From the NCBI GenBank assembly GCA_000435475.1, contig FR896042.1:3964-14461 (forward strand): DNA of 10,498 nt, in the 5' to 3' direction. The notes beneath the pieces were generated by a model that saw only the letters and a list, made by a program, of their open reading frames with translations, was not told where the DNA came from and did no database searches. Positions 1-6,236 of the stretch are shown in pieces. The position numbers and the translations under genes are program-made. The DNA comes from Cryptobacterium sp. CAG:338. Its GTDB lineage: Bacteria > Actinomycetota > Coriobacteriia > Coriobacteriales > Eggerthellaceae. How positions within the stretch are numbered: the stretch's first letter is position 1; every line of letters begins with the position of its first letter.

Positions 1-20
1 CGTTTCTGAGTTGTTAGATG

Positions 21-105
21 TGAGCACTGGGCAGAAGTGACCACTGGGTAGATATGCGCACTGGGTAGACGCGGACACCAGGCAGACGTGAGCACTGGGT
101 CGTTT
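21..105. repeat. degenerate 17-bp tandem repeat, about five copies
   Basis: Five head-to-tail units of exactly 17 bp begin at 21, 38, 55, 72 and 89, with consensus near TGAGCACTGGGYAGACG. The core CACTGGG is intact in four units and reads CACCAGG in the fourth; the last unit decays after CACTGGGT. A possible further relic lies at 7-20. The period is not a multiple of three and all three plus frames have stops by position 40, so it is not a protein repeat. It lies upstream of the ABC permease gene and downstream of an unseen gene. There are no spacers, so it is not a CRISPR array. Function unknown. Confidence 0.8.
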
Positions 106-232
106 GGAGCGAGTGCTTAGATCTAACGAATGAGAAGCAAGAAACAATAGGACGATAGGGCGAAATTGATCAGGATATAGGAATTCTGGCATCTCGACTA
201 TCGGCATACGTAAGTGTGCAGGGAGGATAGTT

Positions 233-886
233 ATGGAATTGAGCGTCATGGTGGGAGCCTTGCTCGAGGGATTAGGGCTTTCTGCTTGGATTTTTGTCGC
301 TACGCTGGTGGGATCGCTTCCGCTTGGTATTGTGGTGGCGCTTGCGCGCATGTCTAAATTTAGGCCCCTTTCTCTGGTGGCTCAGTTTTATATTTCAATT
401 TTGCGCGGTACGCCTTTGATGTTGCAGCTGATGGCCTTTATGTTTGCGCCTTATTATCTGTTCGGAATCTCGATGGACACCGACTGGAAGTATGGTGCTT
501 GTGCGGTAGGCTTCATTCTTAATTACTCAGCTTATTTTGCCGAAATTTATCGTTCTGGCTTGCAGTCCATTCCGAAGGGGCAGTATGAAGCGGCTCTGGT
601 GTTGGGTTATTCGCGCTCTCAGACTTTCTTTAAGATCGTGTTGCCCCAGGTTATTAAGCGGATTATGCCTGCAATGGGCAATGAGATCATAACCTTGGTT
701 AAAGATACGTCGTTGGCGTTTGTTTTGGGCATTGCTGAAATGTTCTCGGTTGCAAAAGCGATCTCCGCAAGTGAGGTGTCGATGATTCCTTATGCGTTAG
801 CAGCTCTCATCTACTGGGTGTTCTGCTTGCTCATCGAATTCATTATTGGTCGCGCCGAAAAGAAGATGGCCTACTACCACGACTAA
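233..886 (+). CDS. polar amino acid ABC transporter permease (HisM/GlnP family)
   Basis: Membrane subunit of an ABC importer for polar amino acids (the Glu/Gln/Arg/His/cystine class). The 217-residue protein has the usual length and about five hydrophobic segments (roughly 10-36, 50-78, 88-104, 150-172, 185-206). RGTPL at 58-62 and KDTSL at 157-161 are hallmarks of this permease family. The cytoplasmic EAA loop that docks on the ATPase is at 119-138: EAA, then G125 and LP at 137-138. The start has a good Shine-Dalgarno, GGAGG at 222-226, six bases before ATG. The ATPase gene follows after 33 bp. No substrate-binding protein is in view; it may lie upstream of the window. The exact substrate cannot be told from sequence. 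Confidence 0.93.
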   Translation: MELSVMVGALLEGLGLSAWIFVATLVGSLPLGIVVALARMSKFRPLSLVAQFYISILRGTPLMLQLMAFMFAPYYLFGISMDTDWKYGACAVGFILNYSAYFAEIYRSGLQSIPKGQYEAALVLGYSRSQTFFKIVLPQVIKRIMPAMGNEIITLVKDTSLAFVLGIAEMFSVAKAISASEVSMIPYALAALIYWVFCLLIEFIIGRAEKKMAYYHD

Positions 887-919
887 GATCTTGGGTGATT
901 TTAGAAAAGAGGTTTCACA

Positions 920-1705
920 ATGGGAAATACGCCAGTTGTTAGTCTTCAGCATGCACAAAAGGCATTTGGCAACAATGCAGTATTGAAAGATATTTCTTTG
1001 ACCGTTGAGCAGGGCGATGTTCTATCCATTATTGGTCCATCGGGAGGTGGCAAGTCTACACTTCTGCGATGCATGACCTTATTAGAGACGCTTGATGCTG
1101 GATCACTGTCGTATGGTGACTTACAGGTGGTGACGGCATCTGAAGTAAATGGAAAAGCAGTTTATGGCGGCAAGGATGTGTTGGCGCAAGCGAAGAAACG
1201 CTACGGTCTAGTGTTTCAGAACTTTAATTTATTTCCGCATTACACGGTTCTTCAAAATGTGACCGATGCGCTTATCTGCGTTCAAAAAAAGCCCAAAGAG
1301 GAAGCACTTGCTAAAGGTCGCGAGCTTTTAGCCAAGATGGGGCTGACGGGCAAGGAAGATATGGTTCCTTGTGAGCTTTCGGGTGGTCAACAGCAACGCG
1401 TGGCTATCGCGCGCGCTTTGGCACTCGATCCCGATGTGCTGTTCTTCGATGAGCCTACCTCGGCACTTGACCCTGAGCTTACTCAGGAAGTGCTTCGTGT
1501 TATTCGAGAATTAGCTGATGAGCATATGACTATGGTTATCGTAACGCACGAAATGGCGTTTGCTCGAGATGTAGCAGATCGCGTGGCATTCATGGATGGC
1601 GGCGTTATTGTGGAAGAGGGTCCTGCTAAAGAGGTAATTGGTAATCCTAAGCACGAGCGCACCAAGGCGTTTTTGGCACGTTTTGCAGAAGGTAATGCGG
1701 ATTAG
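920..1705 (+). CDS. polar amino acid ABC transporter ATP-binding protein (GlnQ/HisP family)
   Basis: Cytoplasmic ATPase that drives the permease encoded just upstream. All nucleotide-binding elements are intact in the 261 residues: Walker A GPSGGGKST at 39-47, Q-loop Q100 in VFQNFNLFPHYT, signature LSGGQQQR at 153-160, Walker B VLFFDEPTSALD at 173-184, and H-loop H210. FQNFNLFPH and the C-terminal GNPKHERTKAFL (241-252) are typical of the polar amino acid subfamily. An insertion at about 70-92 between Walker A and the Q-loop is longer than in E. coli GlnQ; such an insertion is common in this branch. AAAGAGG at 906-912 lies seven bases before ATG. It is the last gene of its operon, with a strong terminator about 75 bp downstream. 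Confidence 0.95.
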   Translation: MGNTPVVSLQHAQKAFGNNAVLKDISLTVEQGDVLSIIGPSGGGKSTLLRCMTLLETLDAGSLSYGDLQVVTASEVNGKAVYGGKDVLAQAKKRYGLVFQNFNLFPHYTVLQNVTDALICVQKKPKEEALAKGRELLAKMGLTGKEDMVPCELSGGQQQRVAIARALALDPDVLFFDEPTSALDPELTQEVLRVIRELADEHMTMVIVTHEMAFARDVADRVAFMDGGVIVEEGPAKEVIGNPKHERTKAFLARFAEGNAD

Positions 1706-1780
1706 CTAATTGCGCGCTGCAGACAAACCTGATTTCTGCACTCAACTGCTCAATTTGGCAAAGTTTGCTCGTTTTTCGAA

Positions 1781-1818
1781 GGGATGGTGGGTTTGGAAAA
1801 ACCTGCCATCCCCTTTTT
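1781..1818 (+). terminator. intrinsic terminator of the amino acid ABC operon
   Basis: A 14-bp stem (1781-1794 with 1799-1812, including two G-U pairs) is capped by a GGAA tetraloop of GNRA type. One C separates it from TTTTT at 1814-1818. It lies 75 bp after the ATPase stop codon on the same strand. Confidence 0.88.
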
Positions 1819-1829
1819 CGTATTTCTCG

Positions 1830-1935
1830 CAAAAGAGGAGCGACCCACAAAGAGGGATGGGTCAAAAAGAGGAGCGGGCAAAAAAGGAGGGGCGACTTGC
1901 AAAAGGAGGAGTAATCCACAAAAAGAAGAGCCCAG
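1830..1935. repeat. purine-rich degenerate direct repeat, six copies
   Basis: Six units begin at 1830, 1848, 1863, 1879, 1900 and 1919, with core CAAAARGAGGAG and spacings of 15 to 21 bp. Most units contain a GAGGAG, AGGAGG or GAGGG motif resembling a Shine-Dalgarno sequence on the plus strand. GACCCA (1842-1847) can pair with TGGGTC (1858-1863), leaving one such motif in the loop. The array lies between the ABC-operon terminator and the hpf terminator, so both neighbours' transcripts should end before crossing it; the last unit runs into the hpf terminator. Origin and role unknown. Confidence 0.65.
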
Positions 1936-1947
1936 TAAGGGCTCTTC
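1920..1947 (-). terminator. intrinsic terminator of hpf
   Basis: On the minus strand a perfect 9-bp stem (GAAGAGCCC with GGGCTCTTC, arms at 1939-1947 and 1925-1933, loop of five) is followed by TTTTT (plus-strand A run 1920-1924). It lies 27 bp beyond the hpf stop codon. Confidence 0.88.
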
Positions 1948-1974
1948 GAATAAGACGGTATGACTGAATAACGA

Positions 1975-2550
1975 TTATTCAGCTTCGGTTTGCTTGAGCA
2001 GACCGTAACCACCATTGGTGCGGCGATACAGAATACAGAAAGCGCTGGTATCACGATCGATGTAAGCGAAGAAGTCATGACCCAAGAGATCAATCTGGAT
2101 AAGGGCCTCTTCTTCGGTCATAGGATCAAGTACCAAATCTTTTACGCGAACTACTTCGTCATCCTGAGAAAGTTCTGCCATTAAGCCATCAAGGTCAAGC
2201 TCGGCTGCAGGAGCGGACTTGTCCACAACAGGTGCATCAGCGATCTTCTTGTCGATAACACGAGTCTTGTATTTACGCAGCTGACGAAGTGCCTTTGCGG
2301 CAGCAACATCGATAGCAGCGTACATATTTTCATCGCGTTCTTCTACACGAATGATATGACCGCGAGCGCGCATAGTTACTTCGCAGGTTGCAGGGGTTGG
2401 ATTAGCAGGATTCTTTTCGACATGAAGAACAACTTCAGCTGTTAATGGATCGATATCCATAACCTTCATGGAGTTACCAATTTTTTCCTCTGCATAAGCA
2501 CGCAAAGCTTCAGTTACGGGCATTTTACGACCGGTGATGGTGATATCCAT
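1975..2550 (-). CDS. hpf: ribosome hibernation promoting factor, long form
   Basis: Ribosome-associated stress protein. The long form binds the 30S decoding region and dimerises 70S ribosomes into inactive 100S particles in stationary phase. The N-terminal HPF/RaiA domain covers about residues 1-100 (MDITITGRKM at the start, then VTMRARGHIIRVEERDENMYAAIDVA and the basic LRQLRKYKTRV). A charged linker follows at about 101-130. The C-terminal dimerisation domain is about 133-187 (VRVKDLVLDPMTEEEALIQI, then YRRTNGGYGLL). I chose the internal ATG at 2550, giving 191 residues: AGAGGTG sits five bases before it, whereas the ATG at 2565 has no ribosome site and adds only MRGET. It is a lone gene, divergent from nhaA, with its own terminator. 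Confidence 0.95.
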   Translation of the reverse strand: MDITITGRKMPVTEALRAYAEEKIGNSMKVMDIDPLTAEVVLHVEKNPANPTPATCEVTMRARGHIIRVEERDENMYAAIDVAAAKALRQLRKYKTRVIDKKIADAPVVDKSAPAAELDLDGLMAELSQDDEVVRVKDLVLDPMTEEEALIQIDLLGHDFFAYIDRDTSAFCILYRRTNGGYGLLKQTEAE

Positions 2551-2555
2551 AGTTT

Positions 2556-2562
2556 CACCTCT
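2556..2562 (-). promoter_or_regulatory. ribosome binding site that sets the hpf start
   Basis: AGAGGTG on the minus strand, five bases before the ATG at 2550. It lies inside the alternative 15-base N-terminal extension from 2565, so it favours the shorter protein. Confidence 0.75.
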
Positions 2563-2671
2563 CATACTGGAACCAATATTACGATGTGACTTGAGGAGTG
2601 GGTGCCGAGTATTCTTGAGTGAGTGAAACTAAAGCAGCGATATAAATAACGCGCATGCAATTGATTCTCCC

Positions 2672-2693
2672 AGTTGGAAACGGCTTTCCAATT
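2672..2693. promoter_or_regulatory. palindrome in the hpf/nhaA divergent region
   Basis: TTGGAAA (2674-2680), a CGGC spacer, then TTTCCAA (2685-2691): a perfect 7-bp inverted repeat extended by A-T and G-T ends. No T-run follows on either strand, so it is a poor terminator. It lies between two divergent genes and could be an operator. No convincing promoter hexamers were found beside it. Confidence 0.35.
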
Positions 2694-2795
2694 CCCCTCG
2701 TCTACCGTTTTCATCTATCAGTCTAGCGCACTTTGAGCAGATTGTGGGAAGAATTTGAGCGCGTTCATGTTTTGAAGGAGCTACTTTTTGTCAGC

Positions 2796-2854
2796 TTCTT
2801 AACAAGAAACAGAAAACATCCTCGTTTTCTGGTATTTCTAGGAAAACAGATACC
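2796..2854 (+). promoter_or_regulatory. structured nhaA leader with competing hairpins
   Basis: Upstream of nhaA there is a small palindrome TTCTT-AAC-AAGAA (2796-2808). Next comes a perfect 8-bp hairpin, CAGAAAAC (2810-2817) with GTTTTCTG (2824-2831). A 7-bp hairpin follows, GGTATTT (2831-2837) with AGATACC (2848-2854). GTTTTC at 2824-2829 could instead pair with GAAAAC at 2842-2847, which would break both hairpins, so the folds are mutually exclusive. No T-run follows. It matches no riboswitch class that I recognise. Confidence 0.35.
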
Positions 2855-2893
2855 TCTAAAGATGTTAGGCTTGGTATGCCCTTGTTTTAAACG

Positions 2894-2899
2894 AAAGGT
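2894..2899 (+). promoter_or_regulatory. ribosome binding site that sets the nhaA start
   Basis: GAAAGG lies seven bases before the ATG at 2907. It supports this start over the TTG at 2733, which would add 58 residues unlike any NhaA N-terminus. Confidence 0.7.
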
Positions 2900-2906
2900 C
2901 TCTTGT

Positions 2907-4412
2907 ATGGCTCAGCATCATCATCACGAATCCGACATTTTTATCAAAGAGGCAGAAGGCCATCAGCGTCGGTACCATAAAATCGTAGAGCTTACTCATT
3001 CCACCACAAAAGCCGCTGGCGTCATGCTGCTTGGCGCTATTATTGCGCTGATTGTAGCAAACACGGCATTTCATGAAGGGTTTTACGAATTTTGGCATAC
3101 CGAGGTAACGCTTGGGTTTGGTGATGCTCATGCGGAAATGTCGCTTGCGCATATCATTAACGATATCCTGATGGCGATTTTCTTCCTTTTGGTGGGCCTA
3201 GAAATAAAGTATGAAATGACGGTCGGTGAATTAACGAATATCCGTCAGGCAATTTTGCCAGTTGGTGCAGCTCTTGGCGGTGTCATGATGCCGATCGTGG
3301 TGTATCTGCTGTTTAATGCGGGAAATCCAGACACTATGATGGGGTGGGGCGTTCCTACCGCTACAGATATTGCTTTTGCTTTGGGTATCTTGGCACTCCT
3401 GGGATCTCGTGTTCCAGCGGGCGTAAGAGTATTTTTGAGCACCCTTGCTGTCGCAGATGACATTGTAGCGATCTTGGTGATTGCTATTTTCTATGGTCAG
3501 AGTCCTTCTTTGATGTGGCTTGGGGCAGCACTTGTGGTTCTCATTGCTCTCATTATTATGAATCGATCCCACATCTATTCTCTAATTCCTTATTTACTGG
3601 TTGGTGCGGTCTTGTGGTACTGCATATTTATGTCAGGTGTTCATTCGACAATTGCTGGCGTACTTTTAGCCTTCGTGATTCCTTCGGGATCTCGCGTTGA
3701 TTTGAAGAGCTTTGCAAATTGGTCGGGCGAACGCGTAAAAGAGGTTCACGAAACGTTTACGCCCGATGAGCCTGTCATTGGCCAGGCGGATTATTTGGCA
3801 AGTGTATCTCGTTTAGAGCGCGTAGCGCGTCACGTAGTTCCGCCCGCAACGCGTCTGGAGCGTAAGCTTTATCCTTGGGTATATTTTGCAATTTTGCCTC
3901 TCTTCGCGCTTACCAATGCTGATGTGGCGTTCACTCAGACCGCCGTAGGCGATATTGTGAGCAATTCAATTTTCTTGGGAGTATTTTTCGGGTTGGTAAT
4001 TGGTAAGCCTTTAGGCATCATGCTCATGAGTGTATTAATTGTTAAAACGAAGCTCTCGTCGCTTCCTGAAAACGTTAATTGGGCTCATATGCTGGGTGCT
4101 GCACTTCTTGGTGGCGTAGGCTTTACGATGGCGATCTTTGTTGCGAATTTAGCCTTTGTAAATCCTGATGACATAATGATTGCGAAAGTGGCAATTTTGG
4201 CTGCTTCGTTAGTGGCTGGTGTCGCTGGCTTTGCTTTCTTGTTTATCCAGGCAAAGGCTGCCTCGCTCAAGGGACTTCGTTTTGAAGCTAAGCTTGCCTC
4301 CCCTGATAATTTACAGACGTTCGGAGCTCAGGAAGCGCAACGGCGCTACGAGCGAGAGCTTCAGTATGTCAGAGAGCAGATCGCTAAAAACGAGGCAGAG
4401 CACAAAAAGTAA
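2907..4412 (+). CDS. nhaA: Na+/H+ antiporter NhaA
   Basis: Inner-membrane antiporter that expels Na+ in exchange for H+ for pH and sodium balance. From the chosen ATG it has 501 residues, against 388 in E. coli NhaA. Core residues are present: D154 in ATDIAFA (E. coli D133), D184-D185 in LAVADDIVAI (D163-D164), and K367 in LVIGKPLGI (K300). Other NhaA signatures are FFLLVGLEIKYEM (93-104), LYPWVYFAILPLFALTNA (321-338) and GGVGFTMAIFVANLAF (402-417). Extra length sits in three places: a polar N-terminus with four histidines (4-7), a long charged loop at about 262-318, and a charged C-terminal tail from about 450. The gene stands alone, and no terminator is evident after it. The reading frame is open back to 2733, but that stretch looks like leader. 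Confidence 0.95.
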   Translation: MAQHHHHESDIFIKEAEGHQRRYHKIVELTHSTTKAAGVMLLGAIIALIVANTAFHEGFYEFWHTEVTLGFGDAHAEMSLAHIINDILMAIFFLLVGLEIKYEMTVGELTNIRQAILPVGAALGGVMMPIVVYLLFNAGNPDTMMGWGVPTATDIAFALGILALLGSRVPAGVRVFLSTLAVADDIVAILVIAIFYGQSPSLMWLGAALVVLIALIIMNRSHIYSLIPYLLVGAVLWYCIFMSGVHSTIAGVLLAFVIPSGSRVDLKSFANWSGERVKEVHETFTPDEPVIGQADYLASVSRLERVARHVVPPATRLERKLYPWVYFAILPLFALTNADVAFTQTAVGDIVSNSIFLGVFFGLVIGKPLGIMLMSVLIVKTKLSSLPENVNWAHMLGAALLGGVGFTMAIFVANLAFVNPDDIMIAKVAILAASLVAGVAGFAFLFIQAKAASLKGLRFEAKLASPDNLQTFGAQEAQRRYERELQYVREQIAKNEAEHKK

Positions 4413-4552
4413 AAGAAACGCTATGAACTGGTGTTATGAAGTCCATCTTCACATTATTTTGATTGAACGTTGACCTTTTGTTACCATGAACCAAGCTCAC
4501 GCTTTGCATATTTGAAATAAGTAACGCAATCAGTAAAGCGAATGGTGAGCAT

Positions 4553-4559
4553 AAGGAGG
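4553..4559 (+). promoter_or_regulatory. ribosome binding site that sets the first nlpC start
   Basis: A consensus AAGGAGG lies nine bases before the ATG at 4569. It is inside the frame that would start at 4542, so the longer start is unlikely. Confidence 0.85.
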
Positions 4560-4568
4560 CTAAATTAT

Positions 4569-5651
4569 ATGGCTGAACAAGTACGTAAGTTCAACGCGAA
4601 AGCCGTTTTATCTGGCTTTTTTGCGGTGGTATTAGCAGTAGGCTTAGCCATTCCGGTATCAAGTGCTTTTGCAAGCCCCGCAGATCAGGCTCAGGCAGAG
4701 GCGGATGCTGCACTCGAGCAGCTCAATGCTTATCAGGCAGAGCTCGATCAAGCTAGCGGCGATTATCAGAATGCTTTGCAGGAGCAGCTCGATGCTGAAG
4801 CTAAAGTAGAAGAAGCGCAAAAGCAGATCGAAGAAAAAACTACTGAAATCCAGGGATACCAGGAACAGCTTGGTGATCGTGCTCGTGACATGTATCGCTC
4901 TGGATCTACAACATTCTTGGATGTAATCCTTGGCGCAACTTCATTTGAAGACTTTGCGACAACTTGGAACATCTTGGAAGACTTAAACCAGGATGATGCT
5001 CAGCTGGTTCAGCAGACCAAGACCGCTCGTGAAGAGCTCGAAGCAGCTAAGACTGAAGCTGAAGAGCAAGCAAAGGTAGCATCCGATAAGGCGGAAGAAG
5101 CTAAGCAGGTAGCTGATGCTGCAGATGCTAAAGTTGCTGAAATGCAGTCTGTTTATGACAATCTTTCCTCTGAGGCAGCTGCTTTAGTTGAGCAGGAACA
5201 AGCAGCCGAAGATGCCGCACAGGCTCAGGCAGCTGAAGAGGCTATCGAATCCGGCAACATTGGCGGCGGCAACAATAGCAATAACAACAACAATAATAAT
5301 AACAACAGTGGCGGTGGCGACTACGTAACCAGCGGTGGAAACAGCTCTGCAGTTGCAAGGGCTTACGCTGAAATTGGCAAGCCTTATGCATGGGGTGCTG
5401 TTGGTCCTAATGCTTATGACTGCTCTGGTTTAGTAAGTTACTGCCTGACCGGTTCTCACTCTCGTCTTGGTACCACTGGTACTTTTATGAATTGGCCGCG
5501 TACCAACAATCCTCAGCCTGGTGATATTTGCGTAAACGATCATCACTGCGGTATTTACATTGGCAATGGCCAGATGATTCATGCTCCACATTCTGGCGCA
5601 ACGGTTACCATCAGCGCAGTTCATTCCGATATGATTTATGTAGTCTACTAA
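4569..5651 (+). CDS. secreted coiled-coil NlpC/P60 peptidoglycan hydrolase, first paralogue
   Basis: Predicted exported cell-wall endopeptidase of 360 residues. A signal peptide covers 1-35 (basic start, hydrophobic 11-30, cleavage near AFA/SPA). Two Ala/Glu/Gln-rich coiled coils (about 38-100 and 140-225) flank a conserved block, residues 96-134, resembling the PcsB-type coiled-coil domain (MYRSGS, then DVILGATSFEDF). A linker at 229-258 holds GGGNNS, nine asparagines, then SGGG. The C-terminal NlpC/P60 domain (about 260-360) has catalytic C285 in DCSG, H326 in HHCGIYIG and probable third residue H338 in MIHAP. Family knowledge suggests D,L-endopeptidase cleavage of stem peptides; the exact bond is not shown. 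Residues are numbered from the ATG chosen by its Shine-Dalgarno; the hydrophobic segment then starts near residue 11. A close paralogue follows. Confidence 0.93.
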   Translation: MAEQVRKFNAKAVLSGFFAVVLAVGLAIPVSSAFASPADQAQAEADAALEQLNAYQAELDQASGDYQNALQEQLDAEAKVEEAQKQIEEKTTEIQGYQEQLGDRARDMYRSGSTTFLDVILGATSFEDFATTWNILEDLNQDDAQLVQQTKTAREELEAAKTEAEEQAKVASDKAEEAKQVADAADAKVAEMQSVYDNLSSEAAALVEQEQAAEDAAQAQAAEEAIESGNIGGGNNSNNNNNNNNNSGGGDYVTSGGNSSAVARAYAEIGKPYAWGAVGPNAYDCSGLVSYCLTGSHSRLGTTGTFMNWPRTNNPQPGDICVNDHHCGIYIGNGQMIHAPHSGATVTISAVHSDMIYVVY

Positions 5652-5700
5652 GCGTGCAGTGTTGGCATAAAGCTTAGTCGCTCATAAACGGAAATCTCAA

Positions 5701-5837
5701 GTATAAGTAAAGCCCGCTTCTGAACTGAACCCCGATAGTGGGACTGAAAACAAAAGTTTTCAGTCCCACTTGCTTTTGGGGGTGATGTTTTGAAATACGG
5801 AATGAGTATTAGAGCAAAGGCAGTGCTTTACTTATAC
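5701..5837. repeat. 13-bp perfect inverted repeat enclosing a terminator
   Basis: GTATAAGTAAAGC at 5701-5713 is the exact reverse complement of GCTTTACTTATAC at 5825-5837. The 111 bp between the arms contain the strong hairpin at 5737-5770 and a weak one (AATAC at 5794-5798 with GTATT at 5806-5810). No target-site duplication is visible and there is no ORF. It could be a miniature inverted-repeat element of 137 bp or a long-range RNA stem. Confidence 0.6.
5737..5777 (+). terminator. strong intrinsic terminator after the first nlpC gene
   Basis: A perfect 15-bp stem (5737-5751 with 5756-5770) with an AAAA loop is followed by TGCTTTT. It lies 85 bp beyond the stop codon at 5651. The T-tract is interrupted, but the stem is exceptionally stable. 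Confidence 0.85.
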
Positions 5838-6148
5838 CGTTTTATCTGACAAATAGAATCGGGCATTAAAAGCGGTAATTACATTCGAGAAACTGGGGTC
5901 GATTGCTGTATAAGAAGACGGAATTAAACGCGGAATTAAAAGTCTCCGTTGTTATTTTTAAGGCTGAATTAGGGAGGCAAACCCAAAAATTAGGTTCATA
6001 AGACAAAACCACAATATATAGATAAACAGTTGAAAAGATATTACTTGGTGTTGTGGTTTGTGCTGGAGTGACAATGAAACAACGATAATCTGACCAGGCC
6101 TTATGTGAAAAATTAACACCACTAAGCCATGATGAAGCTGTGAAAATA
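5838..6148. other. AT-rich noncoding stretch between the nlpC paralogues
   Basis: No convincing gene is seen on either strand. It holds a 12-bp direct repeat with CGGAATTAAA at 5919-5928 and again at 5931-5940 (a looser relative at 5860-5870). It also holds a 9-bp inverted repeat, AAACCACAA at 6006-6014 with TTGTGGTTT at 6051-6059, 36 bp apart. The AT content is clearly above that of the flanking genes. It probably contains upstream regulatory sequence for the second nlpC gene, or decayed DNA. Confidence 0.5.
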
Positions 6149-6177
6149 TTGTGTGTGCCAAGGGGGCATGGTAGGAT
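6149..6177 (+). promoter_or_regulatory. possible promoter of the second nlpC gene
   Basis: TTGTGT (6149-6154), a 17-bp spacer and TAGGAT (6172-6177), about 60 bp before the start codon. Each hexamer is only a partial match to the sigma-70 consensus. A small TGCC-N5-GGCA palindrome lies in the spacer. Confidence 0.3.
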
Positions 6178-6219
6178 AAAACAGCTATCGCTTAAACAAA
6201 CTACGCATGCTCGAATCAG

Positions 6220-6227
6220 AGGAAGGA
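6220..6227 (+). promoter_or_regulatory. ribosome binding site that sets the second nlpC start
   Basis: AGGAAGGA lies nine bases before the ATG at 6237, the same spacing as in the first paralogue. It overlaps the ten-codon extension that would begin at 6207, so that start is rejected. Confidence 0.75.
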
Positions 6228-6236
6228 TATCCCCAG

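Noticed and set aside
2..40. C-terminal end of an upstream gene in frame 2, reaching a stop at 38-40
   Set aside because: Only 12 codons, partly inside the 17-bp repeat; too little to support a gene.
21..105. CRISPR-like array
   Set aside because: Units are contiguous with no unique spacers and are too short; no cas genes nearby.
1710..1967. 85-codon plus-strand open frame
   Set aside because: It runs through the ABC-operon terminator, the purine repeat and the hpf terminator; its Lys/Arg-rich end is just the translated repeat.
1647..2093. 148-codon minus-strand open frame
   Set aside because: It overlaps the 3' ends of the ABC ATPase and hpf genes and crosses two terminators; no recognisable domain.
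2733..2906. 58-residue N-terminal extension of NhaA from a TTG
   Set aside because: The ATG at 2907 has a proper ribosome site and gives a normal N-terminus; the extension lacks any NhaA similarity and contains the leader hairpins.
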